A stretch of 64,000 nucleotides of DNA from Paenibacillus gyeongsangnamensis (lineage in GTDB: Bacteria > Bacillota > Bacilli > Paenibacillales > NBRC-103111): contig NZ_JAQAGZ010000020.1 of the NCBI RefSeq assembly GCF_027533625.1, positions 111,072 to 175,071 of the forward strand. The letters run 5' to 3'. The notes under the pieces were generated by a model, which searched no databases, was not told the DNA's origin, and saw only the letters and a program-made list of their open reading frames with translations. The position numbers were made by a program, and so were the translations under genes. Position 1 is the first letter of the stretch, and every line of letters begins with the position of its first letter. This document shows positions 1 to 7,944 of the stretch, in pieces.

Positions 1-621
1 GAGATCGCGCGCGGGGCCGCTTCGGACGAGACGTTCATGCTGAACGTCAAGAAATTTGCCGCCCTGATCGTCGAGAAGGTGCGGCGGCAGGCGCGCGCGT
101 CCAAAACGGCCTTCGAGGGCGAGGAGCCCTCGAAGGCCGCGGGCGGACGCAAGCGCGGAGGCGCGAGTGCCGGCGAGCGCAAGGGCGCAGCCGCCGAAGG
201 CGGCGCCAAGCCGCGCAGCCGGCGTAAGGCGGCGGGCGAGGCGCAGGGCGAGGGCGGCGGTGCGCCGGCCGCAGCGGCAGCCGCTGCGCTGCGCGAGCCC
301 GCGCCTGCGCCGGAGGCAGCGCGGCCCGCGGCGGCGGTGCCGCTGGCGCCGTGCCCGCGCGAGGGCTGCCGCGGGCGCATCATCGCCGGCAAGCGCGGCT
401 ACGGCTGCAGCGAGTACAAAGCCGGCTGCGGCTTTGTGATCTGGAAGATCAGCTTCGGTGCGACGCTGACCGAAACGGCGCTTCGCTACCTGCTGCAGCA
501 TGGACGAACGGCACTGATGCGGCTGCAGGACACGGAAGGACGTCCGATCGAAGGCCGCTTGGTTCTGCAGGATAAAAACACCGGCAAGCTCGCATTGGAA
601 ACTGCGGCCGCATCATCCTAA
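1..621 (+). CDS. topB: DNA topoisomerase III, C-terminal part (5' end outside window)
   Basis: The reading frame is open from base 1, so the gene begins upstream of the window. What remains is the end of the catalytic region, then an Ala/Lys/Arg/Glu-rich low-complexity linker (about bases 85-345), then a zinc-ribbon-like module with two CxxxxC-type pairs (CPREGC near base 352 and CSEYKAGC near base 406) and a short C-terminal domain (GATLTETALRYLLQHG). That order is typical of Firmicute TopB enzymes, which decatenate DNA through a type IA transesterification. The active-site tyrosine region is not in view, so the assignment rests on the C-terminal architecture. The linker is extremely G+C-rich compared with its surroundings. 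It is followed by a 54-bp gap to a DUF4395 gene on the same strand. Confidence 0.8.
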   Translation, partial: EIARGAASDETFMLNVKKFAALIVEKVRRQARASKTAFEGEEPSKAAGGRKRGGASAGERKGAAAEGGAKPRSRRKAAGEAQGEGGGAPAAAAAAALREPAPAPEAARPAAAVPLAPCPREGCRGRIIAGKRGYGCSEYKAGCGFVIWKISFGATLTETALRYLLQHGRTALMRLQDTEGRPIEGRLVLQDKNTGKLALETAAASS

Positions 622-675
622 TGCTCTTATAACAACTGATCAAGAATCCTAATTGAAAGGAGTTGGAGCATCCGT

Positions 676-1083
676 ATGAAAGAAATCCCATTGCCCTATG
701 TGCGCACGAACCAAGCTGGGATCGTTCTGCTGGTGCTGCTGGCCATCCTGCTGCAGCAGCCTGTTCTGATCGTCGTGCTGTGGGCGATTCAAGTCATTAA
801 CTTGTGGCAGGGCGTCCGATCCAACGTATTCGTCATGTTGGCGGCTCCGTTTCTGAGAAGCAAGCTGGCAGGCGCCCCTACCGAATCGCGGGAGCTGCAG
901 CGCTTCAACAATTCGATCGCGGTCATTCTGCTGACGTTATCGATTCTATTCTTCTGGCTGAATGCCGGCAGCATCGCGGGGTATATCTTCGCCGGACTGG
1001 TCGGCGCGGCGGCGCTCATGGCCATCTGCGGCTACTGCATCGGCTGCACGCTGTATTATCAATTCAAACGGCTTCGCCGTTAA
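676..1083 (+). CDS. DUF4395 family membrane protein
   Basis: A 135-aa protein with about four hydrophobic segments (residues about 15-45, 78-95 and 100-125). It has the N-terminal IPLPYVRTNQ and C-terminal GYCIGCTLYY motifs that I associate with DUF4395. Members of this family often sit near thioredoxin-like or redox genes and have no established biochemical function. The conserved CxxC (CIGC) near the C-terminus suggests a thiol or metal role, which is inference. The start is supported by AAAGGAG about 8 nt upstream of the ATG. An intrinsic terminator follows closely, so the gene ends its transcription unit. Confidence 0.75.
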   Translation: MKEIPLPYVRTNQAGIVLLVLLAILLQQPVLIVVLWAIQVINLWQGVRSNVFVMLAAPFLRSKLAGAPTESRELQRFNNSIAVILLTLSILFFWLNAGSIAGYIFAGLVGAAALMAICGYCIGCTLYYQFKRLRR

Positions 1084-1100
1084 GCTCCTACCGGAGCTTG

Positions 1101-1122
1101 GCGGCTTTGGCCGCTTTTTTTT
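1101..1122 (+). terminator. Intrinsic terminator after DUF4395 gene
   Basis: GCGGC-TTTG-GCCGC stem-loop followed by eight T residues, 18 bp after the stop codon. Confidence 0.75.
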
Positions 1123-1204
1123 GGGGAGAAACGAAAAAGAACGCCTTCCCGCGGATCTTGCGATCTTTTGCGGAAAAGCGCTCTAACCGATAAGTCATGG
1201 CGGG

Positions 1205-1840
1205 CTAACGGGGCAGAACGTACCTGTACACGGCGATGAAATGACAGATGCTTCCTGACAGCACAAACGTGTGCCAGATGGCGTGATGGTACGGAATTTT
1301 GCGCCACAAATAGAAGATCGTGCCGAACGTATAGAGGAGGCCTCCGGCCACCAGCCAGTCGATGCCTAGGGCGGGCAGCTGCTGCTTCAGCGGCTGGAAG
1401 GCGAAAATGATCATCCAGCCCATGGCTATGTAGAACAGAGTGGATAGCACGTTAAAGCGTTTGACGAAGAACAGCTTGAAGATGACGCCGATTAAGGCAA
1501 GTCCCCACACGACGCCGAACAGGCTCCAACCGAGCGGCCCTCGGAGGGTGACGAGGAGAAACGGCGTATACGTGCCGGCAATGAGCAGGTAAATGGCCGA
1601 GTGGTCCATAATCTCGAACAGATCGATCCATTTCGGCTGACGTGCGCTGTGAAGCAGGGTAGAGCAGACATAGAGCAAGATCAGGGTAACGCCGAAAATC
1701 GTAAAGCTGACGATGTGCCAAACGTTGCCGTTCTTCAGCGAATGCATCAGCAGCAGCGCGAGTGCGGCGGCGCTCAGCACGGCGCCGATGCCGTGGGAGA
1801 TCGCGTTCGCGCGTTCTTCCTTCCATGATGTGGCGGTCAA
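1205..1840 (-). CDS. trhA: Hemolysin III / TrhA family membrane protein
   Basis: A 211-aa protein with seven predicted membrane segments and the family landmarks: N-terminal EERANAISHGIG, STLLHS, DHSAIYLLIAGTYTPF and the C-terminal YHHAIWHTFVLSGSICHF. The conserved His, Asp and Ser residues match the PAQR-like metal site of the family. In Bacillus, YplQ/TrhA homologues are linked to membrane energetics and fluidity rather than to true hemolysis. The start is TTG at 1840, with AGGAG 9 nt upstream on the minus strand. The gene faces the DUF4395 gene convergently. Confidence 0.85.
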   Translation of the reverse strand: MTATSWKEERANAISHGIGAVLSAAALALLLMHSLKNGNVWHIVSFTIFGVTLILLYVCSTLLHSARQPKWIDLFEIMDHSAIYLLIAGTYTPFLLVTLRGPLGWSLFGVVWGLALIGVIFKLFFVKRFNVLSTLFYIAMGWMIIFAFQPLKQQLPALGIDWLVAGGLLYTFGTIFYLWRKIPYHHAIWHTFVLSGSICHFIAVYRYVLPR

Positions 1841-1957
1841 TCCAATTCACTCCTGTCGGCGGTGATGACAGCTAGTTTTCCCCATGAGTTTCATTTCATG
1901 TATCCGGAAAATGACGCTGATCTCATTGTACACGTTCCCGGCAGAAATGACCAATGT

Positions 1958-3295
1958 TCAAAGTGCCGCCGGAACCGTCACCGAGCTGCCCGGCGGCGAT
2001 TCGTTGTAGGGTTCCTTCGGAAGGAGCCGGCGGTCCGGCGTATCTCGGATGCCGTGCACCTGAACATGAAACGACTCGGGCGGAAAGCCCGGTTTCCCGT
2101 CCGTACGGAGCGTAACTTGGTTCCCGTCGATCTTTTCCACGGTTAATGCCAACGCCAATCGCTCGTCTCTCGCGAAGCAAGTGTAACGTTCGGCAGCGGC
2201 CGCCGTCGCTTCATCCACCCGCTTGCTGAAGTCCAGCCGGATCCGGTCGGAACCGATCCGGCATGCCGCTAAGGGGACTGGGGGCTCGGTGTACATGGTT
2301 AAGCCGATATGGTATTCGTAAGCGGTCCACATGCTGTATCCCAACCGGCCGGCTTCTGCGGCAAACTCCGTCAGCCAGCCCCGGCTTCTCCGCATATTCC
2401 GCAGCGATCCGATATCGGTCTGCAGCCCGAGCGGGAGCGAAGGGTGGGAAGCGCGAATCTGTTCCACGAAGGAGGCATACGCCTTGGCGTAATCCGCCGG
2501 AAGCTTCCCACGCATCCAGTCCGGCCAATGGGTCTGGATGATGTGCAGGTCCGGCCGCACCCTGCGGATCATTTCGGGCGCGTCGAAGCCCTGCTCCTCC
2601 CTCACCCGACTGACGGCATTACGGGCATCCACCGCGACGGACCAGGTTGCCACGCGCAGCCGCGGGTTCGCTTCCCGGGCCCCTCCGGCCCCATTGAGAA
2701 GCTCGTGCAAGAAGCCGTTCACCGTCTGCACGCGGAATTCCACCCACAGCATATACCTAGCGATGTCCTTCTTATAGTAATAAGGTGATGTCCGGTATTT
2801 GAATTCGGGCATTTCGCCGCCGCTGAATTTCTTGAACGCCGCCCGGGCGAGCGGTCCGACGTCCCCATATACACCGCTGCTAAGGCCGTTCCATTCGGGA
2901 AAATACGATTCGGCGATCTCGATGCCATCGAACGGAACCGTTCGGACGATCTGTGCCAGCGCCGCTTTCTTCCATGCGACGTAGCGGGAGCTGAAGGGGG
3001 ACAGGCGGGTGAAGCCGTCATTGACGGGCTTGAGTAATGTCATCTGCCATGAGGGCCAATCGGGAGGAAGATGGTTCGTGCTGTAATATCCGTTGCCGAG
3101 CACCATGCCCCATACTTCAAGCCCGCGGTCCTTCATAGCCTCGACCAAACGGCGATTGACCCGGGTTTCATCGGTGACGAAATAACGGACCGTCCGGTAT
3201 CCCGCCAGCTCCAGCTCAGCAGCTACGCTTTCCGGCGAGCGGTCCAGGTAGTAGCTGAAGGTCGGATCGAATTGAATCGTCGGCTCTGCTTTCAT
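1958..3295 (-). CDS. Uncharacterised protein, probable TIM-barrel glycosidase-like fold
   Basis: A 445-aa soluble protein without signal peptide or membrane segment. Successive segments look like barrel strands and helices: VRYFVTDETRVN, EVWGMVLGNGYY, PFDGIEIAESYFPEWNG, LRVATWSVAVDA, DLHIIQTHWPDW, LPLGLQTDIG and YSMWTAYEYHI. The acidic pair in GIEIAESYFPEW and a later Trp/Tyr-rich strand resemble sugar-processing barrels. The last 90 residues look like a beta-sandwich (ACRIGSDRIRLDFSKRVDEA). I cannot assign a named family. The ATG has a strong minus-strand Shine-Dalgarno (AGGAGGG). It is divergent from the zinc GTPase gene. Confidence 0.6.
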   Translation of the reverse strand: MKAEPTIQFDPTFSYYLDRSPESVAAELELAGYRTVRYFVTDETRVNRRLVEAMKDRGLEVWGMVLGNGYYSTNHLPPDWPSWQMTLLKPVNDGFTRLSPFSSRYVAWKKAALAQIVRTVPFDGIEIAESYFPEWNGLSSGVYGDVGPLARAAFKKFSGGEMPEFKYRTSPYYYKKDIARYMLWVEFRVQTVNGFLHELLNGAGGAREANPRLRVATWSVAVDARNAVSRVREEQGFDAPEMIRRVRPDLHIIQTHWPDWMRGKLPADYAKAYASFVEQIRASHPSLPLGLQTDIGSLRNMRRSRGWLTEFAAEAGRLGYSMWTAYEYHIGLTMYTEPPVPLAACRIGSDRIRLDFSKRVDEATAAAAERYTCFARDERLALALTVEKIDGNQVTLRTDGKPGFPPESFHVQVHGIRDTPDRRLLPKEPYNESPPGSSVTVPAAL

Positions 3296-3440
3296 TGAAA
3301 AGCCCTCCTGTAGAAGCTTTTAAAGTCTACTATTAGTTTATTGTACCAGAAGAGGAAGACATTCGCTTTTTTGAACGCTTTGCTGCGTAAACCGAAGGTC
3401 TGGCTGCTTAGAAGAACTCCGATAAGCAGTCTTTTTTATT

Positions 3441-3461
3441 TAGTAGTAATTATTACAGTTA
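3441..3461 (+). promoter_or_regulatory. Probable Zur box
   Basis: The near-palindrome with core GTAATTATTAC matches the known Bacillus Zur-box core (GTAATnATTAC). It lies directly against the -35 element of the GTPase gene promoter, so bound Zur would block RNA polymerase. The same transcription unit encodes a Zur-like protein, which supports the call. Confidence 0.75.
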
Positions 3462-3462
3462 A

Positions 3463-3491
3463 TTGACATCGGTACGGCAGGGGGGTACAAT
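3463..3491 (+). promoter_or_regulatory. Sigma-A promoter of the GTPase-zur unit
   Basis: TTGACA (3463-3468), a 17-bp spacer, then TACAAT (3486-3491). This is a near-consensus vegetative promoter ending about 50 bp before the chosen start codon. Confidence 0.75.
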
Positions 3492-3541
3492 TTAATGTAC
3501 GGCCATCGGCCGATAGAGAACGAGTGGGAGCGGTGGAAAAG

Positions 3542-4618
3542 ATGAAATCGGCGGTTCCGGTTCACATTTTATCGGGCTTCCTGGGCAGCGGCAAGACAAC
3601 CTTGCTTACCCGGGCCCTGGATTACTATAAAGCAAAAGACGAAAGGCCGGCCGTGCTGATGAATGAGCTGGGTGACGTCAACCTGGACGGAATGCTCGTC
3701 GGAGACGAGGTGCCGATGACGGAAATGCTCAGTGGCTGCATATGCTGCACAATCCGCGGCGATCTCGGCATGGAGCTCAAGGAGCTGGTCGATGAGCATC
3801 GGCCCGATGTGATCTTCGTCGAATGCACCGGCGCAGCGAATCCGATCGAAATCTTGGACGGCGTGACGGATGCTTCGCTCCTGACGCTCCTGGAGCTGCG
3901 GTCCGTTATTACCGTGGTCGATGCCGCCCATCTGCTGGAGAGAGCCTCGAACCCGAAAGGGAAGACGTACCGGCTGATGAAGGATCAAATCCGCTGCGCA
4001 ACCGTCATACTGCTGAACAAGAGTGATTTGGTAAAGCCGGAGGAGCTGGAGGGTTTGGAGAGGTCCATCCGGGAACTGAATGCCGTCGCCCCCATCCACG
4101 TTACCGTCCGCTGCGAAATCGACTATACGATGTTCGACCGGCTCGATGCTACGGGCTCGGCGCCTGCTGCAGCTCCCGCCATTCGGGCCTGCGGCTGCGG
4201 GGAGTCGGCTTCTTCGCACGCAGCAGACTGCGATCATTCCCATGCGCATGCGGACCATTCCGCTGAAGGCGGGGAGCATGATCATGGTCACGAGCATGCC
4301 CATGAGGACGCCGCCATGCACCACAGCCACGAGCATGTCATGGTGCATACGCATTATTTCCAAGGGCCGATCGACAGCGAGCGCTTCGAGGAACTGATCG
4401 GCCGGCTGCCCCGCGAAGTATACCGCGCCAAGGGCATCCTTCGCTTCAAGGACACCGGAGCGAGTACGTTCATGTTTCAATACGCGTACCGCGAGGCCGA
4501 TTTTATGAAAATCAACCCGCAAGCCGATGTCCCGAACGTCGCCGTGTTCATCGGCGAGCACTTCGACAAGCACATGCTGGCGTCGTCGCTGCAGGAGCTT
4601 GAGCGCGAGCCGTCTTGA
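3542..4618 (+). CDS. COG0523/CobW-family GTPase, putative zinc metallochaperone (YciC/ZagA-like)
   Basis: A 358-aa G3E GTPase. The P-loop GFLGSGKTT lies near the N-terminus, followed by CICCTIRGDL (the CxCC metal-binding motif), Walker B-like VIFVECTGAA, and LLNKSDL as the NKxD guanine motif. A His/Asp-rich metal-binding stretch occupies about residues 225-275, and a CobW C-terminal domain (YRAKGILRF) follows. Such proteins deliver zinc under starvation and in Bacillus are repressed by Zur. Here a Zur box sits on the promoter and a Zur-like gene follows 59 bp downstream. The ATG at 3542 was chosen because family members start a few residues before PVHILSGFLGSGK; an in-frame GTG at 3524 would add six residues. 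Confidence 0.88.
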   Translation: MKSAVPVHILSGFLGSGKTTLLTRALDYYKAKDERPAVLMNELGDVNLDGMLVGDEVPMTEMLSGCICCTIRGDLGMELKELVDEHRPDVIFVECTGAANPIEILDGVTDASLLTLLELRSVITVVDAAHLLERASNPKGKTYRLMKDQIRCATVILLNKSDLVKPEELEGLERSIRELNAVAPIHVTVRCEIDYTMFDRLDATGSAPAAAPAIRACGCGESASSHAADCDHSHAHADHSAEGGEHDHGHEHAHEDAAMHHSHEHVMVHTHYFQGPIDSERFEELIGRLPREVYRAKGILRFKDTGASTFMFQYAYREADFMKINPQADVPNVAVFIGEHFDKHMLASSLQELEREPS

Positions 4619-4677
4619 CTTTGACCGAGGAAATCCGGCATTATTAATTCAACAGAAGAACAAGAGAAGAGGATCTT

Positions 4678-5133
4678 ATGGCGAAAAACGAGCATGAGCA
4701 TAACGTGGAGGAGACCATCCAGGAAATTATATCCGCGATGTCATCCAAAGGTTGGCGCATTACCGACCAGCGCAAAAGCTTGGCGACGCTGTTTGCCGAA
4801 TCCAGCGGTTACTTGTCCCCCAAAGACGTGTACGAATATATGCGGCAGCAGTATCCGGGCGTCAGCTTCGACACGGTTTACCGCAATCTGCGGCTGCTGA
4901 GCGATATGGGCGTGCTGGAGCAAATTTATTTGAACGACGGGTTGAAATTCCGCGCCCGCTGCCGGACTCATCATCATCATCATTTGATTTGTCTGCAATG
5001 CGAGAAGACTGTACCATTCGAGTTCTGTCCGATGAAAGCTTTGCCGGAATGCCCTTCGGATTTCGAAATCGTCAACCACCGGTTCGAGGTATTCGGGTAT
5101 TGCAAGGATTGCGCTCCGAACCATCCTCACTAA
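4678..5133 (+). CDS. zur: Fur-family regulator, probable zinc-responsive Zur
   Basis: A 151-aa Fur-family repressor. The winged helix spans residues about 15-85 (WRITDQRKSLATLFAES, GVSFDTVYRNLRLL), followed by a metal-binding/dimer domain with HHHHHLICLQCEK and a C-terminal CKDC. The two CxxC pairs form the structural zinc site of the family. Placement directly behind the COG0523 GTPase under a Zur-box promoter argues for Zur rather than Fur or PerR and implies autoregulation. An AAGAGGA ribosome site precedes the ATG. A terminator follows 20 bp after the stop. Confidence 0.85.
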   Translation: MAKNEHEHNVEETIQEIISAMSSKGWRITDQRKSLATLFAESSGYLSPKDVYEYMRQQYPGVSFDTVYRNLRLLSDMGVLEQIYLNDGLKFRARCRTHHHHHLICLQCEKTVPFEFCPMKALPECPSDFEIVNHRFEVFGYCKDCAPNHPH

Positions 5134-5153
5134 CTGCACAGCTTTGAACAGTG

Positions 5154-5185
5154 GAGGGTCCGCCTATGGCGGGCCCTCTTTGTGT
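5154..5185 (+). terminator. Intrinsic terminator after zur
   Basis: 11-bp stem (GAGGGTCCGCC pairing with GGCGGGCCCTC, one G-T wobble) with a 3-nt loop, followed by a T-rich tail. Confidence 0.75.
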
Positions 5186-5243
5186 AATTTAATTCCGATC
5201 AATATGTTCGGAATAACCTCCTCATTTTTTATGGAAAAACCGA

Positions 5244-5273
5244 TTGACACCGGCTAGACCTCAATGCTAATAT
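5244..5273 (+). promoter_or_regulatory. Promoter upstream of hydrolase gene with long leader
   Basis: TTGACA (5244-5249), an 18-bp spacer, TAATAT (5268-5273). The next start codon is 312 bp away, so the transcript would carry a long leader. The gap 5186-5585 otherwise holds only an untypical open frame (5368-5556) without a usable start codon. I see no riboswitch signature in it. Confidence 0.5.
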
Positions 5274-5585
5274 ACGAAATATATAACATAGTAAAACAAT
5301 CGGAATAATAATTATATGTCGCCAGACTACCGGAGCACGCAGCAAAGAGACGGTAAGCTATGTTTAATCTACAAGACGCTGCATAGCGCATATTTTCCTT
5401 ATCTCATCTAACGAAGGACGGTCGGTTCATCTGCCCGAGCTCCATTCCGGAGATGAGGTACTTGTCCTCATCTTCCGCATTTACTTATTCAATGATACAG
5501 AGCATCTGACGCTGGAGAACGGATTGAAGTTCGACCCGCTTCCGGTTCATATTTAACCTTAAGATGAAGAAGGAGGAGAGTTGAT

Positions 5586-6419
5586 ATGGAGCATCACATT
5601 ACGATACGAAGCGGTAGAGAAGAGCTGGCGGCAACTCTTCATTATCCCGAAAGCGGGGGAGAAGTCACGGCACTCGCTTCGGGAGAACGTTACCCGATCG
5701 TGATTATCGCCCACGGCTTTCTCGGCACCCGCATCGGAGTGGACCGCCTATTCGTTAGAGCGGCCCGTGACCTCAGCCGCCATGGCTATATGGCGCTGCG
5801 GTTCGATTATGCAGGCTGCGGGGAAAGCACGGAGGATTACGGCTCCGGCGGTCTCGATTCCTTAATCGACCAGACGCGGCATGTGATCGATTATGCGCTG
5901 GATATCGACTGCGTGGATGCGCAGCGGCTCATTCTGCTGGGGCATAGTCTCGGAGGCGCCGTAGCAGTGCTTACCGCAGCCCGCGACAAGCGTGTCAAGA
6001 CGCTGGTGATGTGGGCTTCCGTAGCCTATCCGTTTAACGATATCGTCCATATTACAGGCAAGAAAGTATATGAGGATGCCGTTCAATTCGGTTCCTCAGA
6101 TTATTTAGGCGATTCGTTTCAGCCGGTCTTCTTCGAGTCTTTGGCGAAACATCAGCCGTTCGAGCAGCTTCGGAAATTTACCGGGGACGTCCTGCTGATC
6201 CACGGAACAAGCGATGAAGTGATTCCGGCGGATTATTGCTTCTTGTATCAGAAGCTGTTCTGGCTAAGGCCGCAGGGAAGCTGCGATAAAGAAGTGTTAT
6301 TCCAGGCGGACCATACGTTCTCCTCCGCTCAGGCGAAAGAGCAGGTTATCAGCCACACGCGCAATTGGCTGCTGCAGCTGGAGCGCAGCAAGAGGGAATG
6401 GAACGATTGGACGATCTGA
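5586..6419 (+). CDS. Alpha/beta hydrolase family protein
   Basis: A 277-aa cytoplasmic alpha/beta hydrolase. The oxyanion-hole region is IIAHGFLGTRIG (residues about 39-50). The nucleophile elbow is GHSLGG (residues about 119-124), the acidic residue probably lies in HGTSDEVIP, and the catalytic His is in QADHTFSS near residue 243. The overall shape matches acyl-CoA thioester or carboxylester hydrolases related to dipeptidyl-aminopeptidase-like enzymes; substrate cannot be read from sequence. A strong AAGGAGGAG precedes the ATG. YezD follows after a 60-bp gap on the same strand. Confidence 0.8.
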   Translation: MEHHITIRSGREELAATLHYPESGGEVTALASGERYPIVIIAHGFLGTRIGVDRLFVRAARDLSRHGYMALRFDYAGCGESTEDYGSGGLDSLIDQTRHVIDYALDIDCVDAQRLILLGHSLGGAVAVLTAARDKRVKTLVMWASVAYPFNDIVHITGKKVYEDAVQFGSSDYLGDSFQPVFFESLAKHQPFEQLRKFTGDVLLIHGTSDEVIPADYCFLYQKLFWLRPQGSCDKEVLFQADHTFSSAQAKEQVISHTRNWLLQLERSKREWNDWTI

Positions 6420-6479
6420 TTCGTTTACTCGAGCCTTGCGTACGGATCAATAGTTAAATAAGATATCGGAGGGATAGTG

Positions 6480-6677
6480 ATGGCGAAGCCTCTGGATGTG
6501 GATGAGCTTTGGATCAAACGGATTATTCAAAGCGTAAACGGATTGGAGTTCGGCACGGTGCAAATCGTTGTGCATGACGGCCGTATCGTTCAAATCGAAC
6601 GAACGGAGCGCAAGCGGTTCGAGCAGGATTCGGCCGGACCCCGCCATTTGGCTGAAGCCAAGCCGAACAAAAGATAA
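6480..6677 (+). CDS. yezD: YezD family small protein (DUF2292)
   Basis: A 65-aa protein with the YezD/DUF2292 core (ELWIKRIIQSVNGLEFGTVQ, followed by a QIERTER segment). The family is small, soluble and of unknown function. In several Bacillales it is found near sulfur-assimilation genes; here it is immediately upstream of a cystine-type transporter, which fits. The start is ATG at 6480, with GGAGGG 7 nt upstream; an adjacent GTG at 6477 is in frame. Confidence 0.75.
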   Translation: MAKPLDVDELWIKRIIQSVNGLEFGTVQIVVHDGRIVQIERTERKRFEQDSAGPRHLAEAKPNKR

Positions 6678-6790
6678 GAAGGACCGAAGATTTCGGCAGG
6701 GCCGCCGGAGACTTCTTGAGAGGTGCGCCAATGAAGCGCAGGCGTTCGGGAAGTCTTTTTGCTTCCAGAGACGAGCCCTGCCAAACCATA

Positions 6791-6835
6791 CGGAAGTTCC
6801 TTGGGTGTTTCACTTAAGGAATTTCCGTTTATTTG
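6791..6835 (+). terminator. Intrinsic terminator upstream of the transporter operon
   Basis: Stem CGGAAGTTCCTT pairing with AAGGAATTTCCG (one internal mismatch), followed by TTTATTTGTTT. The rest of 6678-6932 shows no further gene. Confidence 0.7.
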
Positions 6836-6932
6836 TTTATAAAAATACGGACGGGATGGATGAATATGGTAAATAATATAACATTGTCTCCAGAAACATA
6901 ATTGGATTGTCACATTAGTTAACCTAATCTTA

Positions 6933-6961
6933 TTGTCAAAGCCCATGACCTATTATATAAT
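6933..6961 (+). promoter_or_regulatory. Promoter of the cystine-type ABC transporter operon
   Basis: TTGTCA (6933-6938), a 17-bp spacer, TATAAT (6956-6961), 32 bp before the GTG start of the binding-protein gene. Confidence 0.7.
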
Positions 6962-6992
6962 GTGAAAGTTAATCAGAAAGGAGAATTGACCT

Positions 6993-7844
6993 GTGACCAA
7001 AAATAAGATCATCGTCATGATGTTTTTGTGTCTTGCTCTGATCGTTGCGGGCTGCGGAACGAAGACTGCGCCACAAGCACAAGCGCCTGCGGCCGGGGGC
7101 GAACAGAAGCCTGCCGATACGCAGAAAGGCACGAAATTGGACCAAATTAAGAAGGTGGGAAAAATCGTTGTCGGTACGAGCGCCGATTACCCTCCTTATG
7201 AATTCCACAAGGAAATCAATAAGAAGGACGAAATTGTCGGCTTCGATATTGAAATCGCCAAAGCGCTTGCGAAGGACTTGGGCGTTCAATTGGAAATCAA
7301 AGATATGAAATTCGACGGACTGCTTGCAGCGCTGGATTCCGGGAATGTAGACTTCGTTATCTCCGGGATGACTCCGACGCCTGAACGTCAGAAGAGCGTT
7401 GATTTTACCAAAATTTACTATACAGCGGTTCAGAAAGTCGTTGTGCGCGCGGAAGACAAAGATAAAATCAAGTCGATCGACGACCTGAAAGGGAAGAAGG
7501 TCGGGGCGCAGAAGGGCGCAACGCAAGAAAAAATCGTGCAAGAGCAAATGCCGCAATCCGAGCTCAAAGCCATCTTTAAAATTTCCGATTTGATGCTGGA
7601 GCTGAAAAATAAAAAGGTAGATGCTCTGGTTGTGGAGCAGCCGGTGGCGGGCGCGTACCTGTCCAAGAATAAAGACCTTGTCGTTTCCGATATCGCGCTG
7701 AAAACCGAAGACAGCGGATCCGCTATCGCAGTGAAGAAGGGAAGTCCTGAGCTTGTCGATGCGATGAATAAAACCCTCGATAAGCTGATGACCGACAAGA
7801 CGATCGATAAACTTGTAACAGAAGCCAACGATCAAGTAGAATAG
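6993..7844 (+). CDS. tcyA: Amino-acid (probably cystine) ABC transporter substrate-binding lipoprotein
   Basis: A 283-aa lipoprotein. The signal peptide ends in the lipobox LIVAGC (Cys near residue 22), followed by a Gln/Ala/Pro-rich linker and a family 3 periplasmic-binding domain (GKIVVGTSADYPPYEF, VGFDIEIAKALAKDLG, SGMTPTPERQKSVDF). It captures a polar amino acid at the membrane and feeds the downstream permease. Cystine is the likely substrate by similarity to TcyA/TcyJ and by the neighbouring YezD, but this is inference. The start is GTG with AAAGGAG 8 nt upstream. A hairpin just after the stop probably lowers expression of the next genes. Confidence 0.85.
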   Translation: MTKNKIIVMMFLCLALIVAGCGTKTAPQAQAPAAGGEQKPADTQKGTKLDQIKKVGKIVVGTSADYPPYEFHKEINKKDEIVGFDIEIAKALAKDLGVQLEIKDMKFDGLLAALDSGNVDFVISGMTPTPERQKSVDFTKIYYTAVQKVVVRAEDKDKIKSIDDLKGKKVGAQKGATQEKIVQEQMPQSELKAIFKISDLMLELKNKKVDALVVEQPVAGAYLSKNKDLVVSDIALKTEDSGSAIAVKKGSPELVDAMNKTLDKLMTDKTIDKLVTEANDQVE

Positions 7845-7863
7845 TTCTAAACTGGGAATACTT

Positions 7864-7913
7864 GAACAAAAACCTGATCGGATGGTTTGTCCGGCGGGTT
7901 TTTGTTCGGTTTT
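7864..7913 (+). terminator. Intra-operon attenuator hairpin between binding protein and permease
   Basis: A perfect 11-bp stem (GAACAAAAACC at 7864-7874 with GGTTTTTGTTC at 7897-7907), then GGTTTT. It sits between the lipoprotein gene and the permease gene of one operon, where it would allow the binding protein to be made in excess. Confidence 0.65.
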
Positions 7914-7944
7914 ACGATCTATTTCAGAAGAAGGAGGGGAATCG

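Noticed and set aside
1205..1840. True hemolysin or toxin
   Set aside because: Hemolysin III family members in Bacillales are housekeeping membrane proteins; nothing here indicates toxin function.
1958..3295. Many plus-strand open frames opposite the TIM-barrel gene (such as 2309-2788)
   Set aside because: They are antisense shadows with no ribosome sites and unlike codon use; the long minus-strand frame with a strong Shine-Dalgarno explains the region.
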